DNA from: Candidatus Sediminicultor sextus
GTDB taxonomy: Bacteria > Atribacterota > Phoenicimicrobiia > Phoenicimicrobiales > Phoenicimicrobiaceae
NCBI GenBank assembly: GCA_014894735.1
Contig: JADBKX010000081.1
Coordinates: forward strand, 1-5,358
Reading direction: 5' to 3'
Length of the DNA stretch: 5,358 nt
Numbering within the stretch: position 1 is the first letter of the stretch; every line of letters begins with the position of its first letter. The notes under the pieces were generated by a model. The model saw only the letters and a program-made list of their open reading frames with translations. It was not told the DNA's origin and did not search any database. Positions 5,276 to 5,358 of this stretch are shown here, in pieces. Position numbers and translations under genes: made by a program.

Positions 5276-5358
5276 CTATGTTCTAACTATTACCAGAACA
5301 AGAGCGCTCAAAGCAACAATCATTAAAGGCAGGATTAACATTTTATATATTTTCCCCA
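5276..5358 (-). CDS. Partial CDS: C-terminus of a probable membrane protein
   Basis: On the minus strand a reading frame enters from the window edge and ends at TAG (5278-5276). The visible 26 residues end with GKIYK, then a hydrophobic run from MLILPLMIVALSALVLVIV, then RT. This is a good single transmembrane helix with a positive residue on each side, as expected for the last helix of a membrane protein. It could instead be a complete 21-residue peptide starting at ATG 5341, but the possible ribosome site (GGGGA) is too far and weak to favour that. The family cannot be recognised from so little sequence. It is on the same strand as the HD gene, 59 nt upstream. Confidence 0.5.
   Translation of the reverse strand, partial: GKIYKMLILPLMIVALSALVLVIVRT

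Overview
The window is AT-rich bacterial chromosomal DNA with tightly packed genes. It holds five complete genes, the probable 3' end of a sixth, and one 285-300 bp repeat-filled intergenic region. Strong Shine-Dalgarno sites, a near-consensus sigma-70-type promoter and a thioredoxin/MarR pair fit a low-GC anaerobic or thermophilic-type bacterium, such as a Firmicutes-like lineage or an uncultivated phylum such as Atribacterota. The sequence does not fix the taxon, and this is an inference from style only.

Layout. (1) Positions 16-913, plus strand: a consensus promoter overlapped by a 27-bp palindrome, then a MarR-family regulator with four cysteines (89-508), then a thioredoxin with a CMPC active site (531-866), closed by a hairpin terminator (876-913). 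The two genes are 22 nt apart and look like one autoregulated, possibly redox-sensing operon. (2) Positions 924-4112, minus strand and convergent with the first unit: a long-type PLP-dependent threonine synthase (thrC), followed 15 nt later by a metallo-beta-lactamase/beta-CASP ribonuclease with an extra C-terminal helical tail. The 876-913 hairpin is nearly symmetrical and can serve both converging units. (3) Positions 4113-4412: a non-coding stretch made of several unrelated 7-8 bp short tandem repeats and a nested palindrome, with a promoter for thrC presumably somewhere inside it. (4) Positions 4413-5216, minus strand: a stand-alone HD-domain phosphohydrolase of unknown substrate. (5) Positions 5276-5358, minus strand: apparently the C-terminal end of a membrane protein that runs off the window.

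How the genes work together: the MarR-Trx pair is the only unit with a clear regulatory logic, in which the regulator probably represses its own promoter through the palindrome and controls thioredoxin supply. Threonine synthase and the ribonuclease share a transcript, but no functional link between them is evident. I see no defence system, mobile element, CRISPR array or RNA gene. The most distinctive features are the multi-family short tandem repeats upstream of thrC and the MarR operator/promoter overlap.
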